From: Kluyvera georgiana ATCC 51603
Lineage (GTDB): Bacteria > Pseudomonadota > Gammaproteobacteria > Enterobacterales > Enterobacteriaceae
Assembly (NCBI RefSeq): GCF_001654985.1
Contig: NZ_LXEU01000016.1
Location: forward strand, 1-46,176
Length of the DNA: 46,176 nt
Direction of reading: 5' to 3'
This document shows, in pieces, positions 17,032 through 24,318 of the stretch. Made by a program: the position numbers and the translations under genes. The notes beneath the pieces are model-generated. The model was not told the DNA's origin, did no database searches, and saw nothing but the letters and a program-made list of their open reading frames with translations. The first letter of the stretch is position 1. Each line of letters starts with the position of its first letter.

Positions 17032-18216
17032 TCACAAGGACGGTAGCTGAGCCGTTATCCTTTCCGCCAGTAACTGACTGGTGTTCTGTAAGCGCTGAGG
17101 ATGAAGATGCGCATACCTTTGTGAAGACTGACTGCTGCGGTGCCCCAGTTGAGCCTGAACGTCATACAGCGTACCGCCGTAGGACACGATGAGGGCGGCA
17201 ACCGAATGGCGGCAGGTATGAATACACACTTCCTGGTCGAAAATTCCCGCCCGACGCACGATACGCTGAAAGGCTTTCACCGGGTTATTCAGCGGCATGC
17301 CTTGTTTTTTACCGATAAACAACCACGGATTTCCACGCTGTGTTGGCAGCGTTCTGATTACGTCCATCGCCAGTGAGTTAAGATGCACAATCCGTCCATA
17401 GCCATTCTTGGTTTCCGGGAGCCACAGGGTGCGTTTAACCGGGTCAACATGCTCCCACCTTGCAAGACGCAGCTCATCACGACGAAGGCCGGTCAGTAAC
17501 AGCAGTTTGACATAGCGGGCCGCGACGGAGCTTGTATCGCTATCGGCAGAGAGAAAAATACGACGAATTTCGTCCTCGGTGAAATAGCGTTGTCGGGCGT
17601 TGTTTTCCCTGAGAAGTTGTACCACCCTGGCAGGATGAACAGCGGTCATGCTTTGCCTTCCGGCCCATGTAAACACCGCTTTAATCAGTACGATGACACG
17701 ATTACAGGTAGCCGCTGACAGAGAAGTACTTAACGTCTGCTGGAGGCGGAGAATGCTGGCTGGTGTGATATCGCTCAGCAGCCTCTGACCAATGGCGGGA
17801 CGGATATGATCCCGGTAGCGCTGTACATCCTTCCCCCAGCTGCGTTTAGCAGATTTAGCCCATGGCAGATAATGCTGATTAAAGAGTTCATCGAACGTCA
17901 GCTCCTTTCTCTTGTTTTCACGCTCCTGCTTAGGGTCAGTGCCGGTGGCAAGGGAACGTTTATGCTCTATGGCAATCTGACGGGCAAGATTGACGTCCAC
18001 TTCAGGCCAGTGACCAATGGCGATGGCGCGTTTTCGTCCATGATAGAGGTAGCGGAGCAAAAACTTTTTACGGCCTTCTCTTCTGCTGACCAGACACTTC
18101 AGACCTGAAATCTCGGTGTCGCTGTATTCGGCATCGGTGCTGCGTGCATCTGATGTGTTAGGGGGCAGTGATTTAATGAGCTGATTAGTAAAACGGAAGC
18201 GTTTGGGAGTGGACAT
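17032..18216 (-). CDS. P4-type tyrosine integrase next to tRNA-Phe
   Basis: A 394-residue site-specific integrase with the P4-family layout: N-terminal arm-binding DUF4102 domain (~1-95, with R-A-I-A-I-G-H-W-P-E-V-D-V-N-L-A-R), a core-binding SAM-like domain (~105-190) and the catalytic domain (~205-385). The active site is complete: Arg245 (T-G-L-R-R-D-E-L), Lys270 (E-T-K-N-G), His333 and Arg336 (H-T-C-R-H), His359 (L-G-H-R) and Tyr368 (Q-R-Y-A-H-L). Its 5' end faces the tRNA-Phe gene, as is usual for tRNA-targeting islands, so it probably directed integration at the tRNA 3' end. One AT-rich gene lies between it and the tRNA. Confidence 0.93.
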   Translation of the reverse strand: MSTPKRFRFTNQLIKSLPPNTSDARSTDAEYSDTEISGLKCLVSRREGRKKFLLRYLYHGRKRAIAIGHWPEVDVNLARQIAIEHKRSLATGTDPKQERENKRKELTFDELFNQHYLPWAKSAKRSWGKDVQRYRDHIRPAIGQRLLSDITPASILRLQQTLSTSLSAATCNRVIVLIKAVFTWAGRQSMTAVHPARVVQLLRENNARQRYFTEDEIRRIFLSADSDTSSVAARYVKLLLLTGLRRDELRLARWEHVDPVKRTLWLPETKNGYGRIVHLNSLAMDVIRTLPTQRGNPWLFIGKKQGMPLNNPVKAFQRIVRRAGIFDQEVCIHTCRHSVAALIVSYGGTLYDVQAQLGHRSSQSSQRYAHLHPQRLQNTSQLLAERITAQLPSL

Positions 18217-18745
18217 ATTACCTCCTGTGACTGGTGTAAAGAACGTCAGGGTTGACCCATCCCCGGCACGGCGTTGCTAATGGCTGAGTTGATTTTCTGG
18301 CGTGGCGAAGGGAATAAAGGTGCCACATGGTATAAATTAAGGCGGGAAATGCAGAAAGAGCAGGCTTTACGGTCCGATTCTGGTCTTAAGGAGAAAGATT
18401 GCCGTTGGGGGAGAGTTCACAGAAATAATATGTGTCCTAGTTAGTTTTAATTACATTATGGATGGCATTGTTTAAATAATCTCTTTGAGTTGGTATGTAA
18501 TTAACTTTAGAGACTCTCTATATTAAGCAGTAATATAGACCGGGCTGTGATGTTTTTTATAGATCTAAATTTGTTGCTTTGGCATGTAGATTTCATTTTA
18601 TGAAAATGTAGAATACATTGGATTGTTCTAATCCTTATCTCGGAGAGCAAAGTTCATTTTGTAGAACACGATGGTTTGTGGGTTGATTTTGAAGTTAATT
18701 TTCATTATCTTTTTAGAGTCAACTTACTTACAAAGGACGATGTCA
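18217..18745. other. Divergent intergenic region between integrase and cargo gene
   Basis: About 530 bp without a credible gene. The left 200 bp are of mixed composition and probably hold the integrase promoter and its own binding sites. From ~18430 the DNA is AT-rich and continues into the gene at 18746. An AAAGGA site at 18732-18737 sets that gene's start. I see no clear repeat. Confidence 0.5.
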
Positions 18746-20164
18746 ATGAAGTTTTTCTCTACTGGTTTCTATGTTTCAAATGATGTCTCATTTGACGATG
18801 TATTCAGTGAGTGTTTTTCTTGGATTCATGAATCACCACACACAAACTTTATACCTGCACAATTGGCATGTGACTATCTTAATGAAGATTTTTATGTAGA
18901 GTCAAGTAATGAAAGGATCGATATAATTACTCATGGCACCCAAGATGTTCAGTTAGGTTGCTTCAGATATTCCAAAATATCCGAACCACACAAATGGGTA
19001 ACCGATATATCTATAAATAAGAACTTAATAAATAATACGGTATGGATCCAAGTTGAATCAAGTGTGGTTAGCCAGGAGGCTGCATATTTAGCACCTCAAC
19101 CTAAAAAACCTTTGATAGTAATCAGGTTGATAGATAAATTTTCTGGTGGTTTGGATGATGCATTCAAAACATCAATAGAACCTGATTACCTGTCGAATTC
19201 TGAAGAACATTTAAAGTTGGCTGCGAAAGTTATCAATGGAGAAACTGAAAACAGATTGCCAATAATCTATGTTAGTTCGAAATATTTTTACAATGAACAT
19301 CCTCATAACATTATTCCTGAGCGATTGGCAAGAAAGGTTTGTGGCATAGCTCATGTTCTAATTGAACCTCGTGAGAAAATGTTTTCAATAAAACTAAAAA
19401 ATGAGACAAATTCTAAAAATGCTTACGCAGGTGCAGTCGGAATTTACTGGCCACGAGGACAAAATATCTCTTTTTATCGTAGGGGGGATAAAACTGCGAA
19501 GGGGTTTGAAGATGAATTATTTGATAATGTCGTAAAAGCCACATCAACAATGGCACCTGTTTCAGATGGTGGGTGGGGTGAAATACAAAAAAGAAGAACT
19601 AAGGATTCTATTAATGCGCTTAAAGTTAGAGGTGAATACACTAGTGAGTTGATGGTCTTGTATGAGGCTGATAATGTTGCAAAAGATGAAACAATAGAAG
19701 AACTTAAAAGTAATATATTATCTTTAGAAAATCGTGTTCGAATGCTCCAATCACAAGCTTCAGCTCAAGGAAGCATAGTAATGAATGCAGGGGAAGAGAC
19801 AGATTTTTTCAATGGTGAGATCAAAGATGTAATAATAGAAGCACTGAAGGTTGCTATTGTGAATACGAAAGAAGGTAGTCGAAGTTATCATATATTATCT
19901 TCTTTAATTTCCAATAATCCTCAAGCTATGGAAGCAAATGCGCGTCAAACTCAATTGAAAAAAGCACTTAATGGCTACAGGAGTATGGATAAGGCAACTT
20001 CAAGGCAGCTTAAGGAGCTTGGGTTTGAGTTGTCTGAGGAGGGTAAGCATTGGAAAATAATATATAATGGTGATTCCAGGTACTCTTACATTCTTCCTAA
20101 AACAGGGAGCGATTATAGAGGGTCTTTAAATGCTATTTCTGATATAAGCAATATTATTTTCTGA
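18746..20164 (+). CDS. Unrecognised AT-rich cargo protein between integrase and tRNA (472 aa)
   Basis: I do not recognise this protein. Three starts are possible (18671, 18740, 18746); AAAGGA at 18732-18737 is eight bases from 18746 and only two from 18740, so 18746 is preferred (M-K-F-F-S-T-G-F-Y-V). An N-terminal domain (~1-310) of mixed strands and helices carries W-V-T-D-I-S-I-N and L-P-I-I-Y-V-S-S. A short coiled coil follows (~330-350, E-L-K-S-N-I-L-S-L-E-N-R-V-R-M-L-Q). The C-terminal module (~375-472) ends G-K-H-W-K-I-I-Y-N-G-D-S-R-Y, weakly reminiscent of HicA-like double-stranded-RNA-binding folds. There are no membrane segments. Its composition is much more AT-rich than the integrase. 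The position fits single-gene cargo such as anti-phage defence, but nothing in the sequence proves that. Confidence 0.72.
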   Translation: MKFFSTGFYVSNDVSFDDVFSECFSWIHESPHTNFIPAQLACDYLNEDFYVESSNERIDIITHGTQDVQLGCFRYSKISEPHKWVTDISINKNLINNTVWIQVESSVVSQEAAYLAPQPKKPLIVIRLIDKFSGGLDDAFKTSIEPDYLSNSEEHLKLAAKVINGETENRLPIIYVSSKYFYNEHPHNIIPERLARKVCGIAHVLIEPREKMFSIKLKNETNSKNAYAGAVGIYWPRGQNISFYRRGDKTAKGFEDELFDNVVKATSTMAPVSDGGWGEIQKRRTKDSINALKVRGEYTSELMVLYEADNVAKDETIEELKSNILSLENRVRMLQSQASAQGSIVMNAGEETDFFNGEIKDVIIEALKVAIVNTKEGSRSYHILSSLISNNPQAMEANARQTQLKKALNGYRSMDKATSRQLKELGFELSEEGKHWKIIYNGDSRYSYILPKTGSDYRGSLNAISDISNIIF

Positions 20165-20723
20165 CAAAATATAGCTCCTTACAAAGGAGCTAGATTACAG
20201 CTATTTTAAATCGGTAACACACATTGTTTAATGTAATTATTACAGTTCAAAGTTTATGTTCAGGTAAGCAATTCCGATGGGGCTGAGTCATTTTTTTATG
20301 ACGTGGAAAGCGGGGGATTGTGCTGATGCGAAGAATCATAAGGTGAAAAACAGGAATATTACAGGTGGAGTAGATCGTGGAAACACCCGACTGACAAGGG
20401 GAGTTGATGACGCTGAGTTTTTCCCCCTTACCTGAAGAGGAGTCTCCCCGGTCTTCCCCCGGGGGGAGGGACAGGTAATTTGTTGTTAAATAAAGTAAAT
20501 TATGAAATCCCCCATTTCCCCCGTATTCTCTGCTTCATTATGATTAATCTTAGAGAAAGGAACCGTAGAGGACCGTAGAAAGACCGTAGCAGTGAGGTAA
20601 GGAAGAGGCACATCAGAGGGTGTTGAGGTGTCTAAAAGTAACGAACATCTGCGAAAATGGCGAGAAATCCAGCAAACAAATAACGTGTTGCAACGACCAG
20701 AAATCTACCGTAGCTAAGAAAGG
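20165..20723. other. Island end: hairpins and phased short repeats
   Basis: No credible gene. A hairpin with arms TAGCTCCTT (20172-20180) and AAGGAGCTA (20184-20192) follows the cargo gene and may terminate it. A nested inverted repeat spans 20428-20478: outer arms TTACCTG and CAGGTAA, inner CTCCCC and GGGGAG. The heptamer ACCGTAG occurs at 20562, 20572, 20583 and 20707; the first three are spaced by 10 and 11 bp. These features look like protein-binding sites of the recombination region. Confidence 0.55.
20562..20589 (+). repeat. Three helically phased ACCGTAG repeats
   Basis: ACCGTAG at 20562-20568, 20572-20578 and 20583-20589, spaced by 10 and 11 bp, so the copies face the same side of the helix. 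A fourth copy lies at 20707-20713, close to the tRNA terminator. The layout fits arm-type binding sites for a P4-type integrase or its directionality factor; that role is inferred. Confidence 0.6.
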
Positions 20724-20748
20724 AAAAAGCCCCGCTTTGCAGCGAGGC
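20724..20748 (-). terminator. Terminator of the tRNA-Phe gene
   Basis: Read on the minus strand, a GCCTCGCT / AGCGGGGC hairpin (20729-20748, one G-T pair, four-base loop) is followed by TTTTT (20724-20728). It starts 11 bp after the CCA end of the tRNA. Confidence 0.85.
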
Positions 20749-20759
20749 CTTATGAATAT

Positions 20760-20777
20760 TGGTGCCCGGACTCGGAA
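20760..20777. other. Probable chromosomal attachment site at tRNA 3' end
   Basis: Islands with P4-type integrases usually recombine in the 3' part of the tRNA. Foreign DNA begins just left of this tRNA-Phe and the integrase faces it, so the 3' end is the probable att core. I found no second copy of this sequence in the window, so the exact core and the far junction are not defined. Confidence 0.4.
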
Positions 20778-20835
20778 TCGAACCAAGGACACGGGGATTT
20801 TCAATCCCCTGCTCTACCGACTGAGCTATCCGGGC
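20760..20835 (-). tRNA. pheV: tRNA-Phe (anticodon GAA)
   Basis: A 76-base tRNA including an encoded CCA end. The acceptor arm (GCCCGGA / TCCGGGC), D arm (GCTC...GAGC), anticodon arm (GGGGA TTGAAAA TCCCC with GAA at positions 34-36) and T arm with GGTTCGATTCC are all in place. Together with yqgA and speC on its right it matches the E. coli pheV locus. It is a common integration site for islands in enterobacteria. Confidence 0.97.
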
Positions 20836-20940
20836 AACGGGGCGCATTAAACCGTAATCGCCTCGCCTCGTCAACGAAAATTATAAATTTTGCGGCGAGT
20901 TGCACAATCTATCATCACCTTGCGTATTTTGCACGCGACG

Positions 20941-21648
20941 TCAGGCAAAAAAGGCGGTCCAGGCAGCGGAAATAGGCATCGCCAGCAGCAGCGCGGGCAG
21001 CATATTCACCACGGCGAACATCTTGATTCCGCAGATACGCAGGCCGGTTGCCAACAGTAACAGGCCGCCGACGGCGGTGAAATCGGCCATCATTGCGGGG
21101 GTGGTCAGCGGCAGGATCATAAAGGCGCAGAAGGCCAGCGTTAGCTGGATGACCAGCATCGGCACGCTGATGGCGCAGACGGCAAAGCCGAGCGAGCAGG
21201 CGAAAATCATGGCGGTAAAGAAATCGAGAAACGACTTGGCGATGAGTATGGTCGGATCGCCGGTCATTCCTTCGTGCATTGAACCAAAAATCCCGGTTCC
21301 GCTCGCGCAAAATAGCACGATGATCGCCACGTAGCTTTGAATAAATGTCTCATGTTCCCGGCTTTTGCCGGGCTTAATCAGCCGTTTTTGCAGTCGGGAG
21401 ACGCCGTTGTTGATCCCTTTTTCCAGATGGCAAAACTCACCGATCAGCGCTCCCACCAGTGTGGCCAGCACCATCACCGGCATGTTGGCGCACTTGATCA
21501 CCAGCAGCAGGCCAATACCCAACGAGGCGAGGCCGAAGATCGAGGTCATGGAGACGCGAATACGCTCCGGAAGACGCTGGCTTAACAACGCGCCGATCAA
21601 ACCACCGACGAGCACCGCCCCGGCATTAATAAATGGGCCAATTACCAC
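20941..21648 (-). CDS. yqgA: YqgA, DUF554 inner-membrane protein
   Basis: A 235-residue protein, the same length as E. coli YqgA and closely similar along its length (start M-V-I-G-P-F-I-N-A; F-C-A-S-G-T-G-I-F-G; L-L-L-A-T-G-L-R-I-C-G-I-K-M-F). It has six or seven hydrophobic segments and is an inner-membrane DUF554 protein, probably a transporter of unknown substrate. It lies between tRNA-Phe and speC, as in E. coli, and is transcribed toward the tRNA. Confidence 0.93.
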   Translation of the reverse strand: MVIGPFINAGAVLVGGLIGALLSQRLPERIRVSMTSIFGLASLGIGLLLVIKCANMPVMVLATLVGALIGEFCHLEKGINNGVSRLQKRLIKPGKSREHETFIQSYVAIIVLFCASGTGIFGSMHEGMTGDPTILIAKSFLDFFTAMIFACSLGFAVCAISVPMLVIQLTLAFCAFMILPLTTPAMMADFTAVGGLLLLATGLRICGIKMFAVVNMLPALLLAMPISAAWTAFFA

Positions 21649-21684
21649 GTTAACTCCTGTTACTTATATATAAGCTCTGCATTA

Positions 21685-21918
21685 TTATGGACTGATTAAT
21701 CGGTTCAGTGCTTGTTTCTCCGTGGTATTGGTGCATAAAAATTTCGTCTTGCACCCTCTGGTGAATGGTGCCATGATTGCGCGAAATTTCTCCTTTCCTG
21801 AATCGGGGCCGCCTGCAATGACATCTTTGCCATTACATTGCCAATGCCGCTTCGCCTGCTCGCGAAGGTCTGCCCGTTTTTCCTTGTTCACCATGCGGTG
21901 ACGCCAACGCACGCTCAC
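21685..21918 (-). CDS. Possible small protein upstream of yqgA (77 aa)
   Basis: A weakly supported open frame. The longest form starts at a GTG (21918); an ATG is available at 21894 (M-V-N-K-E-K-R-A-D-L-R-E-Q-A-K-R-H-W-Q-C). It is basic with three cysteines (W-Q-C, G-C-K, F-L-C), which might suggest a small zinc-binding or ANR-like regulator. No good ribosome site is visible. It ends 36 bp before yqgA in the same direction. I know of no counterpart at this place in E. coli; it may be an acquired gene or a chance frame. Confidence 0.35.
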   Translation of the reverse strand: MSVRWRHRMVNKEKRADLREQAKRHWQCNGKDVIAGGPDSGKEKFRAIMAPFTRGCKTKFLCTNTTEKQALNRLISP

Positions 21919-21943
21919 TGCAGGACAACAGTAAGATTAGACC

Positions 21944-22066
21944 ATGTCTGCTTTTACTGATGTCTGGCGGTCGGAGCTGTAACCCAGTTGCACCCAGACG
22001 CTTCGTGGGGCAGAGCCAGATGCTCTGCCCAGGACTTTTACTCTCCCTGAGTGGGTCGTTGCGCTT
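21944..22066 (+). promoter_or_regulatory. speC leader with a short open frame and a strong hairpin
   Basis: The leader contains a 12-codon frame (ATG at 21944, stop TAA at 21980-21982; M-S-A-F-T-D-V-W-R-S-E-L) with no strong ribosome site. It is followed by a perfect nine-base hairpin: GGGCAGAGC (22008-22016) and GCTCTGCCC (22022-22030), with ACTTTTAC just after it. This could be a post-transcriptional control region for ornithine decarboxylase. That use is an inference from layout. Confidence 0.4.
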
Positions 22067-24202
22067 ATGAAATCAATGAACATTGCTGCCAGTCGTGAAC
22101 TGGTCTCACGCCTTTCCACCCATCGTGTCGTGGTGGCGCTGGATAGTACCGACTTTACCGATGTGGCAGCAGTCGTCATTACCGTGGCCGATAGCCACAG
22201 CGGCATTCTTGCGTTACTCAAACGCAGCGGATTTAAGCTGCCGGTATTCATGCTGACGAGCGATGATATCAGCGCCCCAAACGGCGTAGATGCGGTCATC
22301 AGCGGTAAAGACCAGGAGTGGCTGGAGCTGGAGACCGCCGCCTGTCGCTATGAAGAAGAGCTGCTGCCGCCGTTTTTTAATACCCTGACTCAGTACGTTG
22401 AAATGGGTAACAGCACCTTTGCCTGCCCGGGCCATCAGCACGGCGCGTTCTTTAAAAAGCATCCGGCGGGCCGTCAGTTTTATGACTTCTTCGGCGAGAA
22501 CGTGTTTCGTGCCGACATGTGCAATGCCGACGTGAAGCTCGGCGACCTGCTGATTCACGAAGGTTCAGCCAAGCACGCGCAGAAGTTTGCCGCGAAGGTG
22601 TTCCACGCCGATAAAACCTACTTTGTGCTGAACGGCACTTCCGCCGCCAATAAGGTGGTGACCAATGCGCTGCTGACCCGCGGCGATCTGGTGCTGTTCG
22701 ACCGCAACAACCACAAATCGAACCACCACGGTGCGCTGATTCAGGCTGGCGCGACGCCGGTCTATCTGGAAGCGGCGCGTAACCCGTTCGGTTTCATCGG
22801 TGGCATTGATGAGCACTGCTTTGACGAACGCTACCTGCGCGAGCAGATTTGTGAAGCCGCGCCGGAGAAAGCCGATGATGCGCGTCCGTTCCGCCTGGCG
22901 ATCATTCAGCTGGGCACCTATGACGGCACTATCTACAATGCGCGTCAGGTGGTGGATAAAATCGGCCACCTTTGCGACTACATTCTGTTTGACTCCGCGT
23001 GGGTAGGCTACGAGCAGTTTATCGATATGATGTCCGACACCTCGCCGCTGCTGCTGGATCTCAACGAAAACGATCCGGGCATTTTCGTTACCCAATCGGT
23101 GCACAAACAGCAGGCGGGATTCTCGCAGACCTCGCAGATCCATAAAAAAGATAACCATATTCGCGGCCAGGCACGCTTTTGCCCGCACAAACGGCTGAAC
23201 AACGCCTTTATGCTGCACGCCTCAACCAGCCCGTTTTACCCGCTGTTTGCGGCGTTGGATATCAACGCCAAAATCCACGAAGGGGAGAGTGGTCGCCGTC
23301 TGTGGGCAGAATGCGTTGAGCTGGGTATTGAAGCGCGTAAGGCGATTGTGGCGAACTGCAAGATGATCCAGCCGTTTATTCCGCCGATGGTGGATGGCCG
23401 CCCGTGGCAGGATCACCCGACCAAAACGATTGCCAGCGAGCGTCGCTTCTTTAGCTTCACGCCGGGCGCGCGCTGGCACGGTTTTGAGGGTTATGCGCAG
23501 GAACAGTACTTCGTTGACCCGTGCAAGCTGCTGCTGACCACCCCGGGGATCGACGCAGAAACCGGGCAATATACCGAGTTTGGCATTCCGGCGACGATTC
23601 TTGCCCACTATCTGCGTGAGAACGGTATCGTGCCGGAGAAGTGCGACCTGAATTCGATTCTGTTCCTGTTAACCCCTGCGGAAACGCCGGAGAAAATGGC
23701 GCTGCTGGTGGCAATGCTTGGCCAGTTTGAACAGCATATCGAGGACGATACGCCGCTGGCCGACGTGTTGCCGACTATCTACAACAAGTATCCGGTACGT
23801 TACCGTGACTATACGCTACGCGAGCTGTGTCAGGAGATGCACGATCTCTATGTCAGCTTTGACGTCAAGGATCTGCAAAAGGCGATGTTCCGCAAAGAGA
23901 GTTTGCCGAATGTGGTGATGAACCCGCAGGACGCTAACAGCGAGTTTATTCGCGGTAATGTTGAGCTGGTCCGTATCAGTGATGCCGAAGGGCGCATTGC
24001 CGCCGAGGGCGCGCTGCCGTACCCGCCGGGCGTGCTGTGCGTGGTGCCGGGGGAAGTGTGGGGCGGTGCGGTACAGCGCTATTTTCTGGCGTTGGAAGAG
24101 GGCGTGAACCTGCTGCCCGGCTTCTCGCCGGAGCTTCAGGGGGTGTACAGCGAGAAGGATGCTGACGGGATTAGCCGGCTGTATGGGTATGTTTTGAAGT
24201 AA
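22067..24202 (+). CDS. speC: Constitutive ornithine decarboxylase
   Basis: A PLP-dependent enzyme that converts ornithine to putrescine and CO2 in the cytoplasm, the first step of polyamine synthesis. It has 711 residues, the same as E. coli SpeC, and is nearly identical over the core. Domains of the fold-type I prokaryotic decarboxylases follow in order: an N-terminal wing (~1-105), the PLP domain (~115-560, with A-C-P-G-H-Q-H-G-A and D-S-A-W-V-G-Y-E), and a C-terminal domain. The PLP lysine is Lys347 in Q-S-V-H-K-Q-Q-A-G. The start M-K-S-M-N-I-A-A-S matches E. coli. It is divergent from yqgA. Confidence 0.98.
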   Translation: MKSMNIAASRELVSRLSTHRVVVALDSTDFTDVAAVVITVADSHSGILALLKRSGFKLPVFMLTSDDISAPNGVDAVISGKDQEWLELETAACRYEEELLPPFFNTLTQYVEMGNSTFACPGHQHGAFFKKHPAGRQFYDFFGENVFRADMCNADVKLGDLLIHEGSAKHAQKFAAKVFHADKTYFVLNGTSAANKVVTNALLTRGDLVLFDRNNHKSNHHGALIQAGATPVYLEAARNPFGFIGGIDEHCFDERYLREQICEAAPEKADDARPFRLAIIQLGTYDGTIYNARQVVDKIGHLCDYILFDSAWVGYEQFIDMMSDTSPLLLDLNENDPGIFVTQSVHKQQAGFSQTSQIHKKDNHIRGQARFCPHKRLNNAFMLHASTSPFYPLFAALDINAKIHEGESGRRLWAECVELGIEARKAIVANCKMIQPFIPPMVDGRPWQDHPTKTIASERRFFSFTPGARWHGFEGYAQEQYFVDPCKLLLTTPGIDAETGQYTEFGIPATILAHYLRENGIVPEKCDLNSILFLLTPAETPEKMALLVAMLGQFEQHIEDDTPLADVLPTIYNKYPVRYRDYTLRELCQEMHDLYVSFDVKDLQKAMFRKESLPNVVMNPQDANSEFIRGNVELVRISDAEGRIAAEGALPYPPGVLCVVPGEVWGGAVQRYFLALEEGVNLLPGFSPELQGVYSEKDADGISRLYGYVLK

Positions 24203-24221
24203 GGTGTGGGGAACCCCTCAC

Positions 24222-24310
24222 CCTAACCCTCTCCCCATGGGGGAGAGGGGCCGTCAGGTGCAGTGATTAACAATAGAACCGGGTTCCCTCTCCTTCGTTG
24301 GAAGAGAGGG
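24222..24310. repeat. CCCTCTCC-type intergenic hairpin repeats
   Basis: Between the convergent genes speC and nupG lies a perfect 10-base hairpin, CCCTCTCCCC (24227-24236) and GGGGAGAGGG (24240-24249). A second related hairpin, CCTCTCCTT...AGAGAGG, lies at ~24288-24308. A third related copy is found at 42963-42985 upstream of rsmE. These resemble dispersed REP-like elements and may also act as terminators here. Confidence 0.6.
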
Positions 24311-24318
24311 ACGACGCC

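Noticed and set aside
20001..20164. HicA toxin domain at the C-terminus of the 472-aa protein
   Set aside because: Only a faint likeness (G-K-H followed by short strands); not enough to name the domain.
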